A stretch of 64,000 bases of DNA from Oscillospiraceae bacterium (GCA_017847885.1 JAGAUA010000044.1:62001-126000); one strand, 5' to 3'. Positions 24,280-33,550 are shown, counted from the first letter of the stretch. The notes: generated by a model not told the origin, from the letters alone. A program made the numbers and translations.

Positions 24280-25779
24280 TTATTTATCATTCTTTTCAGC
24301 ATTTTTTATCTTTTTTGAAAGGACGTCAATTATCACGTCCATGACCTTTAAGCGCGCATAAAGCTTGCTGTTCGCCTCGATGATATGCCACGGAGCGGCA
24401 GCGGTTGAGGTCTTAGCTATCATCTCATCTACCGCAGCTTCGTATTGGTCCCACTTTTCGCGGTTGCGCCAGTCCTCGTCGGTGATCTTCCACTGCTTTT
24501 CGGGGTTGCTCATGCGGTCGTTGAAACGCCTAAGCTGCTCATCCTTGTCGATATGCAGCCAGAATTTCAGTATGACAACGCCCTCCTGCGTGAGTTCCTG
24601 CTCAAACTCGTTTATCTCCCTGTACGCCATTGCGCAGCGTTCCTTTGAAGTAAAGCCCTCGATTTTTTCCACCATTACTCTGCCGTACCATGAGCGGTCG
24701 AAAATGGTTATGTGTCCTGTTTTGGGAATGGAATTCCAAAAGCGCCAAAGGTAATGGTGCGCCAGCTCGTTTTTGTCGGGAGCGGAAATGGGTACCGCCT
24801 CAAAGCCTCTCGGGTCAAGAGCATAGGAAACACGCTTGATAGTGCCGCCCTTTCCTGCCGCGTCCCAGCCCTCGAAAACCATCACCACGGGAATTTTCTT
24901 TTTGTATATCTTTCCGTGAAGCCTTGATATCTCTTTCTGGGATTTTTTCAGCAAGTCATAATATTTGGAGGGCTGAACGGTCTTTCCCTCAAGCTTTACC
25001 TCCGAAAGCTTCGGACAGGGTGAAAGCTCAAAGTGGTGCGCCGTTTCCTCCAAAAGCATATTTTCGGCAGGCTCGGTATTCACCGCGTTTGTGATTTGGC
25101 TCACAAGGATATTGAACACCTGAAAGCGCGTAAAATTGCGGTCGGTTGAATCGATTATCCTCCACGGGCAATGGGGCGTGTTGGTCTTCATAAGCATATC
25201 GTCAAACTGCTTGTAGTACGCCTCATAGTTCTTGTGACGCTTTTTGTCAAGCTCGGTAACGCGCCACTTTGTTGCGCTGTCCTCGCGAAGCTTGAGGAAA
25301 CGCTTTTTCTGCTCCTTTTGGGATATGTGCAGGAACAGCTTGATTATAAGGCAGCCGTCGTCGGAAAGCTGCCGCTCAAAGGTGTTGACGGTGTTTATGC
25401 GGCGGGAGTATTCCTCGTCGGAAATGCCCTCCTCCATTTTTGCAATGGCAAGCTCCTGATACCAGCTTCTGTCCATGAAAGCCATTGTGCCGCGCTTGGG
25501 TGTTTTTGCCCAGAAGCGCTTCATCATGGGGTATCTGCGCTCGGCCTCGTCTGCCGGCATGACGGAATACACCTTAAAGAAGCGAGGGTCAAGCATCTGT
25601 ATCATATCGGAGATAAGCGAGCCTTTTCCCGATGCGCCCCAGCCCTCCAGCAGAACTATAACGGGCAGATTTTTCTCGCGTATCTTGTGCTGGAGCGCGT
25701 AAACGTTCTTCTCCAGCTCCTTGGTCATATCCTTGTAATCAAGGGATTTATTCTTGTTGGTAAGCGCATTTTCAAGCAT
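24280..25779 (-). CDS. pap: Polyphosphate:AMP phosphotransferase (two-domain PPK2)
   Basis: 499 residues made of two PPK2 domains. Each has a Walker A-like loop and the Asp-Arg-Ser-Trp-Tyr lid: GWGASGKGS (near 45) with MDRSWYQE, and GWDAAGKGG (near 305) with FDRSWYGR. Double-domain (class II) members make ADP from AMP and polyphosphate; in this class usually only the second domain is active. The start at 25779 has AAAGG 10 nt upstream. Single gene, transcribed leftward into the repeat-bearing gap. Confidence 0.92.
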   Translation of the reverse strand: MLENALTNKNKSLDYKDMTKELEKNVYALQHKIREKNLPVIVLLEGWGASGKGSLISDMIQMLDPRFFKVYSVMPADEAERRYPMMKRFWAKTPKRGTMAFMDRSWYQELAIAKMEEGISDEEYSRRINTVNTFERQLSDDGCLIIKLFLHISQKEQKKRFLKLREDSATKWRVTELDKKRHKNYEAYYKQFDDMLMKTNTPHCPWRIIDSTDRNFTRFQVFNILVSQITNAVNTEPAENMLLEETAHHFELSPCPKLSEVKLEGKTVQPSKYYDLLKKSQKEISRLHGKIYKKKIPVVMVFEGWDAAGKGGTIKRVSYALDPRGFEAVPISAPDKNELAHHYLWRFWNSIPKTGHITIFDRSWYGRVMVEKIEGFTSKERCAMAYREINEFEQELTQEGVVILKFWLHIDKDEQLRRFNDRMSNPEKQWKITDEDWRNREKWDQYEAAVDEMIAKTSTAAAPWHIIEANSKLYARLKVMDVIIDVLSKKIKNAEKNDK

Positions 25780-25927
25780 AATGCCACAGCCTTTCGGTAT
25801 CGAATAATATTGCATACACAACTACATTATAACTGATTTTCCGCCTTTGCGCAAGCGGCTGAATAGATAAATCTGCCGCCCCGATTTGCTCAATCTGCCC
25901 TAAATAAAGGGTTTTGGGAAATTTCTA

Positions 25928-25956
25928 TTGCATTTTGCAAAAGTATGTGGTATAAT
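25928..25956 (+). promoter_or_regulatory. Promoter of the unknown 324-residue gene
   Basis: TTGCAT (25928-25933), 17 bp, TATAAT (25951-25956). Confidence 0.75.
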
Positions 25957-26042
25957 ATTAAGGATTAATTGCCTGCTGTTACGGCGGCGCACAGGCACTT
26001 TACCTCTTTTTAAAGTTTATGCTGCCGGGAATGGAGATTATT

Positions 26043-27017
26043 ATGGGATTCCCAATTGTACTGCCAATTATAGTCAAAGAGCTTACTGCCGAGCTGAAAC
26101 CTTTGGCAGCGGAGGATTTCTGCGATATTATCGTTTCCCCGTCCGCGGTCGAGTATGTGCCTCAAATGTCTAACCCGGAGGTGGTGCGCAAGCTTATCGG
26201 CACAACGGATATTCTTTCTTTCAGCATGGTCAATCTCCCCGATGAGCAGAGCGAACAGTTTGAAAAGCAAAGCCAAATGATAATTTCATCTTATCCCCCT
26301 GCTCAGTATTATTGGCAGATAAGAACACTGATGATGAGTGTTCTTCAGGACAGAAGCGTAAACTTTGAAAAGCGTTTCCTGCTGCTCAACTACGCAATAA
26401 AAACCGTTCAGAACATGATAGATAGAGGACAGCCTAATCTTATCCCTCCCTTTATCGGCGACTTTACGCGTCCCGATAAGGATTATACCGAGGTTCTGGA
26501 GTATTTCAAGGAGGTTCGTCCCAATCCCGGATACTCCCTTGCCGACGGAATTTCGCTGCTGAAATCCCTCAATAAGCCAAATGCAGCTTACAAGGAAGTC
26601 ATGAACACCATATACAAAAACCTTGGCGTGTCGGGTCCCGAAACGCTCCAGATGACCGATATGAAAAAGTATATTTCCCTCAGAAAGGAATATACCGAGA
26701 CCGTATCGGGCGAAAAGGCGCGCTATATCGAGAACGTTATGATTAATCTGCTCTGGGCGTATTCCATTCCTTTTGCTGACCCGAGCTATAATTTCTGGGA
26801 TAATTTTGTGTTCTTCTGCTCGCTTTACAACGCAGTCAAGGTCATGGTGACCTGCTATATGCCCGGTAAAGACAACGATGATTTTATCAAGGCAATAAGC
26901 GCACTTGACAGCGCTCTCCGCGCAACGGGCAAGGACGTTTTCGGCAAGGTCATCACAGCGGTAAAGAACGCAGGTCAGGGCAACAACGGCGACATGGCTA
27001 TGCTTACACTCAGCTGA
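26043..27017 (+). CDS. Conserved-looking cytoplasmic protein, function unknown
   Basis: 324 residues, no signal peptide or transmembrane helix. Helix-rich, with well-spaced hydrophobic residues and normal codon use, so it is a real gene. I recognise no domain. Notable segments: FIGDFTRPDKDYTEVLEYFKE (near 140-160, given as a landmark only), a C-terminal alpha-helical part with CSLYNAVKVMVTCYMPGKDNDD, and a glycine-rich tail GQGNNGD. I choose ATG 26043 because GGAG lies 6 nt upstream; an ATG four codons earlier overlaps that SD. It has its own promoter and terminator and precedes the methionyl-tRNA synthetase gene. Confidence 0.75.
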   Translation: MGFPIVLPIIVKELTAELKPLAAEDFCDIIVSPSAVEYVPQMSNPEVVRKLIGTTDILSFSMVNLPDEQSEQFEKQSQMIISSYPPAQYYWQIRTLMMSVLQDRSVNFEKRFLLLNYAIKTVQNMIDRGQPNLIPPFIGDFTRPDKDYTEVLEYFKEVRPNPGYSLADGISLLKSLNKPNAAYKEVMNTIYKNLGVSGPETLQMTDMKKYISLRKEYTETVSGEKARYIENVMINLLWAYSIPFADPSYNFWDNFVFFCSLYNAVKVMVTCYMPGKDNDDFIKAISALDSALRATGKDVFGKVITAVKNAGQGNNGDMAMLTLS

Positions 27018-27026
27018 TATTTCACG

Positions 27027-27078
27027 GGCGGACAACTGCCGGCTGCGGTGCGGCTTTTCGGTTGTTCGCCGTATTTTT
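27027..27078 (+). terminator. Probable terminator before metG
   Basis: Stem GGCGGACAAC / GTTGTTCGCC (27027-27036, 27061-27070) with an inner GCCG/CGGC, followed by GTATTTTT. It ends 23 nt before the metG start, so it could also be an attenuator in the metG leader. Confidence 0.55.
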
Positions 27079-27100
27079 CCTTTGAAAGGGTCGTGTTTTT

Positions 27101-29131
27101 ATGGATAACAACAATAACGGCAAGGATTATAAAAAGAAAATTTCGAGAGATAACCGTCCGCAGTTCCCCAAAAGAGCGGTCATAACGGGCGGTATGCCCT
27201 ACGGCAACAAAAAGCTGCACTTCGGTCACGTAGGTGGCGTGTTCGTTTTTGCGGACGTTTACGCACGTTTTCTCCGTGACAGGATAGGCGGCGAAAATGT
27301 TATTTTCGTTTCGGGAACAGACTGCTACGGCTCTCCGATTGCGGAAAGCTACCGCAAGCTTACCGAGGAACAGGGATACAAGGGCACGATAAAGGATTTC
27401 GTCTCCGAAAATCACGAGGCGCAGAAGAAAACTCTCGGCGACTACGGCATAAGCCTTAACCTTTTCGGCGCTTCGGGTCTGGGCAGAACAGCCGAGGTAC
27501 ACAACGAGGTATCCGATTGGTTCATCAGAAAGCTTTACGAAAACGGTCATTTGCAGAAAATCTCAACGGCGCAGTTTTACGATGAAAAAGTGGGAACATT
27601 CCTCAACGGCAGACAGGTAGTGGGAAAATGCCCCGTGCAGGGCTGTCAGTCGGAAAAGGGCTATGCGGACGAGTGCGACCTGGGTCATCAGTATATGCCG
27701 CAGGATCTTATCGACCCCAAGAGTACCCTTACCGGCGAAAAGCCTGTTATGAAAAATGTTGACAACTGGTATTTCAAGCTTACCGACCACTATGACATTC
27801 TCCGCGAATATGCTGCCGAAATAAGACAGCAGGAGAACGTGAGAGCCGTCGTACACAAAACGATAAGCGAATTCCTCGAGCCTCCCGTTATCTATATAAT
27901 GAACGATTTCCGCGAAAAGTATGAGGAGATAAAATCCCGTCTTGAGGCTCACGAGCTTGTGGAAGAGCCTAAGAAAACCTCCTTCACTATCGTGTTCAAG
28001 ACCCTTGAGCAGCGCGAAAGATCCTGCGAGGTGCTTTCCGCAGAGGGTGTGCGTTTCCGCACGGGTAAGACTCTCGTTCCGTTCCGCCTTACGGGCAATA
28101 TCGAGTGGGGCGTACCTGCTCCCGTGCTGGAGGGCGAGGACCCGCTGACGGTATGGGTTTGGCCCGAATCCCTCTGGGCGCCTATCTCATTTACTCAGGC
28201 GTACCTTGAATCTATCGGTCACGACCGCGACGAGTGGAAGGACTACTGGTGCTCAAAGGACGCTCAGGTCTACCAGTTTATCGGTCAGGACAACATCTAT
28301 TTCTACGGCGTTGCTGAAATGGCAATGTTCATGGCGCTTCAGAACAAGGATAATCTTTCCTGCAATCCCGACGACGGCGAGCTTCAGCTTCCGATTTTGG
28401 TTGCAAATCACCACATTCTTTTCCTTGACAAGAAAGCTTCCAGCAGCGGCAATATCAAGCCGCCTATGGCTGCCGACCTGCTTGACTACTACACCGCAGA
28501 GCAGCTTCGTATGCACTTCCTCAGCCTTGGTCTCGGCATGAGAAGCGTAAGCTTCCAGCCAAAGCCCCTTAACCCCATGGCTAAGCAGGACGAGGGCGAC
28601 CCCGTTACAAAGGAAGGCTTCCTGCTTTCAAACGTATTCAACAGAATTATCCGCACCTGCTTCTACGATGCGCAGAAATACCTCGACGGCAAAATGCCCG
28701 TGGGCGAGGTGGACGCCGATATCCTTGCAGAGTCGGAAAAGGCTGTTCTGGAGTACGAGCGGTTCATGTACAAATTTGAGTTCCACCAGGTAACCTATGT
28801 GCTGGATTCATATATCCGCAAGGCAAGCAAGTACATGGCAAAGGCAAAGGCAGAAGCTGACAAGGCGGACGACAACGCTCTGCGCAGAAAGTGGATGACA
28901 AACGTGTTCCACATGATAAAGACAGCTGCTGTTCTGCTGCACCCCATTGCTCCCGAGGGTACGGAAATGGTTCGGGAATACATGAAGCTTGACGACTCCA
29001 TGTGGAATTGGGATAACATCTTCGAGCCGCTTTCGGAAAACATTCTCAAGGGCGAAACCGACCACGAGATAAAGTTCCTTGAGCCCCGCGTGGACTTCTT
29101 CAAACGTCACGAAAGCCAGTTTGAGAAATAA
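27101..29131 (+). CDS. metG: Methionyl-tRNA synthetase-like class I tRNA ligase, atypical
   Basis: 676 residues. HIGH motif is HFGH (residues 40-43); Zn-type Cys cluster CPVQGC...C..GH (177-196); KMSKS region is DKKASSSGN (443-451), so Lys-Met-Ser is replaced by Lys-Ala-Ser. Between SEFLEPP (256-262) and NIEWGVPAP (333-341) there is an insertion of about 70 residues resembling a small alpha/beta domain (FTIVFKTLEQRERSCEVL). No C-terminal tRNA-binding domain. It charges, or once charged, tRNA-Met. SD AAAGGG. I cannot tell if this is the only MetRS of the genome. Confidence 0.82.
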   Translation: MDNNNNGKDYKKKISRDNRPQFPKRAVITGGMPYGNKKLHFGHVGGVFVFADVYARFLRDRIGGENVIFVSGTDCYGSPIAESYRKLTEEQGYKGTIKDFVSENHEAQKKTLGDYGISLNLFGASGLGRTAEVHNEVSDWFIRKLYENGHLQKISTAQFYDEKVGTFLNGRQVVGKCPVQGCQSEKGYADECDLGHQYMPQDLIDPKSTLTGEKPVMKNVDNWYFKLTDHYDILREYAAEIRQQENVRAVVHKTISEFLEPPVIYIMNDFREKYEEIKSRLEAHELVEEPKKTSFTIVFKTLEQRERSCEVLSAEGVRFRTGKTLVPFRLTGNIEWGVPAPVLEGEDPLTVWVWPESLWAPISFTQAYLESIGHDRDEWKDYWCSKDAQVYQFIGQDNIYFYGVAEMAMFMALQNKDNLSCNPDDGELQLPILVANHHILFLDKKASSSGNIKPPMAADLLDYYTAEQLRMHFLSLGLGMRSVSFQPKPLNPMAKQDEGDPVTKEGFLLSNVFNRIIRTCFYDAQKYLDGKMPVGEVDADILAESEKAVLEYERFMYKFEFHQVTYVLDSYIRKASKYMAKAKAEADKADDNALRRKWMTNVFHMIKTAAVLLHPIAPEGTEMVREYMKLDDSMWNWDNIFEPLSENILKGETDHEIKFLEPRVDFFKRHESQFEK

Positions 29132-29155
29132 TGCAAAAAAGTAATTTTTCAATAT

Positions 29156-29232
29156 CGGGCGGATATTATCCACCCCTACAAATGGCTAAAAATGCTATCT
29201 CGTTGCAGGGGACGGGTCTCCCGTCCCGTTAA
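29156..29232. repeat. Hybrid palindromic repeat (GGGCGG left half, GACGGG right half)
   Basis: Left part CGGGCGGATATTATCC then ACCCCTACA matches the GGGCGG family; right part TGCAGGGGACGGG, TCT, CCCGTCCCGTTAA matches the short element at 54919-54948. Lies between convergent metG and the ABC ATPase gene. Confidence 0.7.
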
Positions 29233-29258
29233 CTTTATTGTTTTTCGACATATAGATA

Positions 29259-29296
29259 AAAAGTCACCTTCGATTTTACGTCAAAGGTGACTTTTT
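29259..29296. terminator. Bidirectional terminator metG / ABC ATPase
   Basis: AAAAGTCACCTT / AAGGTGACTTTT with a 13-nt loop and T/A runs on both sides. Confidence 0.88.
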
Positions 29297-29301
29297 CTGT
29301 A

Positions 29302-30075
29302 TTATTCCTCTGCGCGTTGCAGACAGCGCTGAAAGAAGTACTGCTTTGCTTCTTCGCTGTACGCCGCCTTTACTCCCAGCGCGGAAGCAAGCGCGTCCGT
29401 GCAGGCAATATTCCGGGGCGTATCAAAAGCGGCAAGCCTGCCCTTTTCCATAACGGCGACCTTGTCCGAATATGTAAGGGCAAGGTTAAGGTCGTGCATT
29501 ACCGTCACTATGGTCTTGCCCATGCCGCTAAGCTTACGTATAAGCTCCATAAGCTCAAGCTGGTGGGAAATATCAAGGAATGTGAGCGGCTCGTCCATAA
29601 GCAGTATCTCCGTATCCTGCGCCAAGGTCATGGCGATGTACGCCCTCTGCTGCTGACCGCCCGACAGCTCCCCCACTATTTCTTCGGCAATATCCGTAAC
29701 CCTTGCAAGCTCCATTGCCTCGTCAATTTTTTCTCTGTCCTCCGCGGTGTATCTGCGCGGATATCCCAGATAAGGAAAGCGTCCATGGGATACGAGAGCG
29801 CGCACCGATATGCTGCCTGCGGATTTTATCTGCCCAAGGTAGGATATCCGCCGTGCAAGCTCGTTTCGGGGCATAGCCGACATATCCTTGCCGTTAAGCA
29901 GTATTTCTCCCGACGACATCGGCAGAAGTCCTGCGCAAAGCATGAGCAGCGTGCTTTTTCCGCAGCCGTTTGCACCTATCACCGAGGTGATTCCGCCCTT
30001 TGGAAGCTCCGCGCTTACGTCGGAAATTACAAGGCGCTTTCCGTAGCCGCCGCTGACATTTTTCAGTTCAAGCAC
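29302..30075 (-). CDS. ABC importer ATPase (iron-siderophore/heme/cobalamin type)
   Basis: 257 residues. Walker A GANGCGKST (near 34), signature LSGGQQQRAYIA (near 138), Walker B ILLMDEPLTFLD (near 157), His-switch VMHD. FecE/BtuD class by length and by its FecCD partner. Its start overlaps the permease stop by 8 bp. Together with the two upstream genes it forms a type II importer. Confidence 0.92.
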   Translation of the reverse strand: MLELKNVSGGYGKRLVISDVSAELPKGGITSVIGANGCGKSTLLMLCAGLLPMSSGEILLNGKDMSAMPRNELARRISYLGQIKSAGSISVRALVSHGRFPYLGYPRRYTAEDREKIDEAMELARVTDIAEEIVGELSGGQQQRAYIAMTLAQDTEILLMDEPLTFLDISHQLELMELIRKLSGMGKTIVTVMHDLNLALTYSDKVAVMEKGRLAAFDTPRNIACTDALASALGVKAAYSEEAKQYFFQRCLQRAEE

Positions 30076-31063
30076 CGTGTCTGCCCCCTTTTTTCCGTAT
30101 CAGCAGCCATATGAAGAACGGTACTCCGATATAGGATACCACTATTCCCGTGGGCAGCTCGTAAGGCGCAAAAACCGTTCTTGCCAGCGTATCGCACAGG
30201 CATAAAAATGCTCCGCCAAGCAACGCGCAAACGGGCAGCACAGCCGTGTTTTCGGAAGTACCCGTTATCTTCCTCGCCATGTGGGGCACGATAAGTCCCA
30301 CAAAGCCGATAAGTCCCGAAAAGCTGACCGACGCGCCTGCCAGCAAAGCGGCGATAACAAGAAAAATAAAGCGGACGGCACCTGCGTTCATGCCAAGGCT
30401 TCGGGCGGTGTTGTCCCCCAAAGCAAGGACGTCAAGGTCATGGCTTAACATTACCGCCGCCGCTATACCGACAGCAATAAAGAGCCATGCAGGAAAAAGC
30501 GACTTCACCGTTACTCCCGAAAATCCCCCCGACTTAAAGGAGGATATCCCTGCAAGAACATCGGGGCAAAGGGTCGTCACCGTGTCGATGACCGCGTTGA
30601 GAAGGCTCGACACGCCGATACCTGCAAGCACAAGTGTCATGCGTGACGCGCCAGTTTTTTTCGCTATCCCGTACACAAGCATCACCGCGCCGAATGCGCC
30701 TAAAAATGCTGCTGTCGGAAGAAGCTTCACCGCTCCGGGAAAAAACGCGGCGCAAAGCACCGTAAGCAAGCCTGCTCCTGCGTTTACACCGATAATATTC
30801 GGGGCGGCAAGAGGGTTTGCCAGAACGGACTGTATCACCGCTCCCGAGACCGCAAGCGCCGCTCCCGAAAGCATTGCCCCAAGCACCCTCGGCAGCCGTA
30901 TGTACATGATGATGCGCTCGTCGGGGGACGCTATGCCGTCAAACGCGTCCGCCGCAAGCTTAAAGGGGGATATCCACACCGCACCCGAGCATACTCCGAA
31001 AACCGCCGAAATTATCAGCACCACGAAGCACAGCCCAAACACAGCGGCTTTATTCGTTTTCAT
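30068..31063 (-). CDS. FecCD-family permease
   Basis: 331 residues, about ten hydrophobic helices. Family landmarks: LPRVLGAMLSGAALAVSGA (near 60), NPLAAPNIIGVNAGAG, and the ATPase-coupling stretch FIGLIVPHMAR seen here as GFVGLIVPHMAR (near 265). A single permease gene implies a homodimer. ATG 31063 is chosen, with GAGGAAA upstream; it overlaps the binding-protein stop by 14 bp. Confidence 0.92.
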   Translation of the reverse strand: MKTNKAAVFGLCFVVLIISAVFGVCSGAVWISPFKLAADAFDGIASPDERIIMYIRLPRVLGAMLSGAALAVSGAVIQSVLANPLAAPNIIGVNAGAGLLTVLCAAFFPGAVKLLPTAAFLGAFGAVMLVYGIAKKTGASRMTLVLAGIGVSSLLNAVIDTVTTLCPDVLAGISSFKSGGFSGVTVKSLFPAWLFIAVGIAAAVMLSHDLDVLALGDNTARSLGMNAGAVRFIFLVIAALLAGASVSFSGLIGFVGLIVPHMARKITGTSENTAVLPVCALLGGAFLCLCDTLARTVFAPYELPTGIVVSYIGVPFFIWLLIRKKGGRHGA

Positions 31064-31970
31064 AGAGAATTTCCTCAAGTATCTCATACGCCTCGCCCCA
31101 GCGCGCGTTGGGCTTGTAGTGGTACAAATCCTTTTGCAGGATATGCACTCTGCCGTTTTTCACCGCGGTCAGCTCCTGCCACGCAGGATTTGAAGCAAGA
31201 GTGCTTTCATACTGCGCCACGGCAGCAGCTTCGTCCTCGCCCATTGTGGTAACGAACACGAAATCGGGGTCGGCTCTTACTATTGCTTCAAGGCTCAAAT
31301 CCTCGAGAAGGGACGTTTCGCTGTCGGCAATGTTTACGCAGCCAAGGTCTGCAAGCATTTTTCCCGTCATATTGTCGCTGCCCTTTGCCTTTACACCCGT
31401 TGAATACGCTCTCAAAAGCAGAATATTCGGCGTCTCATGTCCCTCCGATTTTTTTACCGCAGCGTCCACCTGCTCACGTACAGCCTCGCCGTTTTGCGCA
31501 TACAAATCTCCGCGCCCCGTGATATCCGTGCAAATTTTCAGCGCGGCAAGGTAATCGTCGAAATCCTCCACATCAAAGTACGCCGCGGTCACACCTGCCG
31601 AGGAAAGCTGCTCATCAAGCTTTACCTGACCTGCAATTCCCCCCGACATTATCACAAAATCCACGCCGTCGGCGATTATGCTTTCCGCAGAAGGATTTTT
31701 CACATCGCCGAAGCTTTTCACGTCCTCGGGCAGCGTAAGGGTATGCCCGTCGAAAGCGTCGCTTGTTACGCCGTAAATTTCTCCCCCCGCAAGCTGCCAT
31801 ATCTCCGCAAGGCTTCCCGAGGTTATGACGGTCTTTTCATGGGAAGACACCTTGACCTCCCGTCCCAGGGAGTCGGTAAAGGTGTACGCCGCTGTATTTT
31901 CCGTATCGGGCTTTGCGCAGGCGGTAAGCATCAAAGCCGCAAGCAAAAGTGTTGTTATTACCTTTTTCAT
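31050..31970 (-). CDS. Substrate-binding lipoprotein of the FecCD importer
   Basis: 306 residues. Lipobox LTAC at 16-19 (MKKVITTLLLAALMLTAC). Class III binding fold: FTDSLGREVKV, two lobes joined by a long helix, C-terminal NPAWQELTAVKNGRVHIL. Such proteins carry siderophores, heme or cobalamin; the ligand cannot be read. It begins 27 nt after the Rrf2 regulator gene, so importer and regulator look co-transcribed. Confidence 0.9.
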   Translation of the reverse strand: MKKVITTLLLAALMLTACAKPDTENTAAYTFTDSLGREVKVSSHEKTVITSGSLAEIWQLAGGEIYGVTSDAFDGHTLTLPEDVKSFGDVKNPSAESIIADGVDFVIMSGGIAGQVKLDEQLSSAGVTAAYFDVEDFDDYLAALKICTDITGRGDLYAQNGEAVREQVDAAVKKSEGHETPNILLLRAYSTGVKAKGSDNMTGKMLADLGCVNIADSETSLLEDLSLEAIVRADPDFVFVTTMGEDEAAAVAQYESTLASNPAWQELTAVKNGRVHILQKDLYHYKPNARWGEAYEILEEILYENE

Positions 31971-31997
31971 TCACACACATTCCTTTTTTATTCTATA

Positions 31998-32426
31998 TCA
32001 TATTACATAGTTGTTGTCGGTCTCCGTATTCACAAGGTCGGCAACCGAAATGCTGTCAAAATATTCGTTTGTCATCTTAAAAAAGTCCGTCCACATTTTA
32101 AGCGTTCGGCACTCGGAAGCACGCTTGCACGGCTCTGCATTGCTTTCAAGGCACGCCACAGGCGCAAGATTTCCCTCGGTCAGCCGCAGTATCTCCCCTA
32201 CGGTATATTCCTCGGGCGCTCTGATAAGGCGGTATCCTCCGCCCTTGCCGTGAACACCTGCTATAAGCTTGTTTTTGGTAAGCACGGGCAGTATCCTTTC
32301 AAGATATTTAAGGGAAAGCCCCTGTCTTTCCGCAACGTCTTTCATAGGTATATAGCCGCCTGTATCATGCTCCGAAAGGTCTATCATAACACGAAGCGCA
32401 TATCTTCCTCTTGTTGAAATCATCAT
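31998..32426 (-). CDS. Rrf2-family regulator with three-cysteine cluster
   Basis: 142 residues. N-terminal winged helix (STRGRYALRVMIDL... with recognition helix SLKYLERILPVL, the wing GKGGGYRL) and three Cys near residues 92-107 with spacing C-x7-C-x5-C, as in Fe-S-sensing IscR-like members. It probably senses Fe-S or cysteine status. Placed between cysK2 and the importer genes, it is the best candidate to bind the inverted repeats over both cysK promoters. The start is set by GAGGTG 6 nt before the ATG at 32426. Confidence 0.9.
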   Translation of the reverse strand: MMISTRGRYALRVMIDLSEHDTGGYIPMKDVAERQGLSLKYLERILPVLTKNKLIAGVHGKGGGYRLIRAPEEYTVGEILRLTEGNLAPVACLESNAEPCKRASECRTLKMWTDFFKMTNEYFDSISVADLVNTETDNNYVI

Positions 32427-32469
32427 ATCGTACACCTCAAAAAAATGTTTAACATCTCATTTGTATACA

Positions 32470-32501
32470 TAAAAACTGCCGCCGCCAAACAGGCAGCGGC
32501 A
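32470..32501 (-). terminator. Terminator after cysK2
   Basis: TGCCGCTGCC / GGCGGCGGCA stem (one mismatch, 5-nt loop) followed by TTTTTAT on the minus strand; read-through would reach the Rrf2 gene. Confidence 0.75.
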
Positions 32502-32506
32502 AAAGA

Positions 32507-33439
32507 TCAATCCTCGAAAAGCGGTGTGGAAAGGTATCTGTCGCCTGTATCGGGCAGCAGAACAACAATGTTTTTACCCTCGTTTTCGGGACGTTTTGCA
32601 AGCTCGATAGCCGCCCATGCAGCCGCGCCCGAGGATATACCCACAAGCACGCCCTCGCTTCTGCCGATAAGCTTGCCCGTGCTGAAAGCGTCCTCGTTTT
32701 CAACGGCAATGACCTCGTCGTAAATCTTGGTATTCAGCACCTCGGGAACAAAGCCTGCACCGATACCCTGGATTTTGTGTGGACCTGCCTCGCCCTTTGA
32801 AAGTACAGGCGATGACGCAGGCTCGACTGCAACTATCTTCACGTTCGGATTTTTCGATTTGAGGTACTCGCCCACGCCTGTCAGCGTGCCACCCGTGCCG
32901 ACGCCTGCAACAAAAATGTCCACCTTGCCGTCGGTATCATTGTAAATTTCGGGACCCGTGGTGTCAAAGTGCGCCTTGGGGTTTGCAGGGTTCGTAAACT
33001 GTGAGGGGATAAATCCGCCGGGGATCTCCTTTGCAAGCTCTTCGGCTTTCGCGATTGCACCCTTCATACCCTTTGAGCCGTCTGTAAGTACAAGCTCCGC
33101 GCCGTATGCCTTCATAAGCTGTCTGCGCTCAACGGACATGGTCTCGGGCATTACAATTATAATTCTGTATCCCCTTGCCGCAGCCACGGCAGCAAGACCA
33201 ATACCTGTGTTGCCCGAGGTAGGCTCGATGATTACTGAGCCTTCTTTAAGCTTTCCGCTTGCTTCGGCATCGTCGATCATAGCCTTGGCAATTCTGTCCT
33301 TTACCGAGCCTGCGGGGTTAAGATATTCAAGCTTTGCAATGACCTTTGCCTTCAGTCCGAGGCTTTTTTCAACGTGAGTGAGTTCCAGAAGCGGTGTTCC
33401 GCCGATAAGCAGGTCGGCTGATGTATTGATTTTCGACAT
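32507..33439 (-). CDS. cysK: Cysteine synthase A (paralog 2)
   Basis: 310 residues, full length. Same catalytic elements as the copy at 7841: [11 protein letters not shown] with the PLP lysine, [16 protein letters not shown]. The two proteins differ at scattered positions throughout, so they are old paralogs, not a recent duplication. SD AAGGAGAT. It shares an operator-like repeat with paralog 1 and stands next to the Rrf2 regulator. Confidence 0.95.
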   Translation of the reverse strand: MSKINTSADLLIGGTPLLELTHVEKSLGLKAKVIAKLEYLNPAGSVKDRIAKAMIDDAEASGKLKEGSVIIEPTSGNTGIGLAAVAAARGYRIIIVMPETMSVERRQLMKAYGAELVLTDGSKGMKGAIAKAEELAKEIPGGFIPSQFTNPANPKAHFDTTGPEIYNDTDGKVDIFVAGVGTGGTLTGVGEYLKSKNPNVKIVAVEPASSPVLSKGEAGPHKIQGIGAGFVPEVLNTKIYDEVIAVENEDAFSTGKLIGRSEGVLVGISSGAAAWAAIELAKRPENEGKNIVVLLPDTGDRYLSTPLFED

Positions 33440-33496
33440 AGCAATGATCTCCTTTTCATTTTTTTATTTAACATATCTATCGAGTAGGTTGGTATT

Positions 33497-33525
33497 ATAA
33501 TAGCACGTTTTTCCTCTCTTGTCAA
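33497..33525 (-). promoter_or_regulatory. Promoter of cysK paralog 2
   Basis: Minus strand TTGACA (33520-33525), 17 bp, TATTAT (33497-33502). Confidence 0.85.
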
Positions 33526-33532
33526 TAGGTAA
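33510..33532. promoter_or_regulatory. Probable operator over the cysK2 -35 box
   Basis: TTTCCTCTC-ttgtc-AATAGGTAA. It keeps the CCT/AGG half-sites and 5-bp centre of the perfect repeat at cysK1 and the same position relative to the -35. Confidence 0.55.
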
Positions 33533-33550
33533 ATTATATTTTTCCAAAAA

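Noticed and set aside
27018..27100. T-box leader for metG
   Set aside because: No T-box AGGGTGG-type sequence or specifier stem; only one hairpin of terminator type is present in 83 nt.
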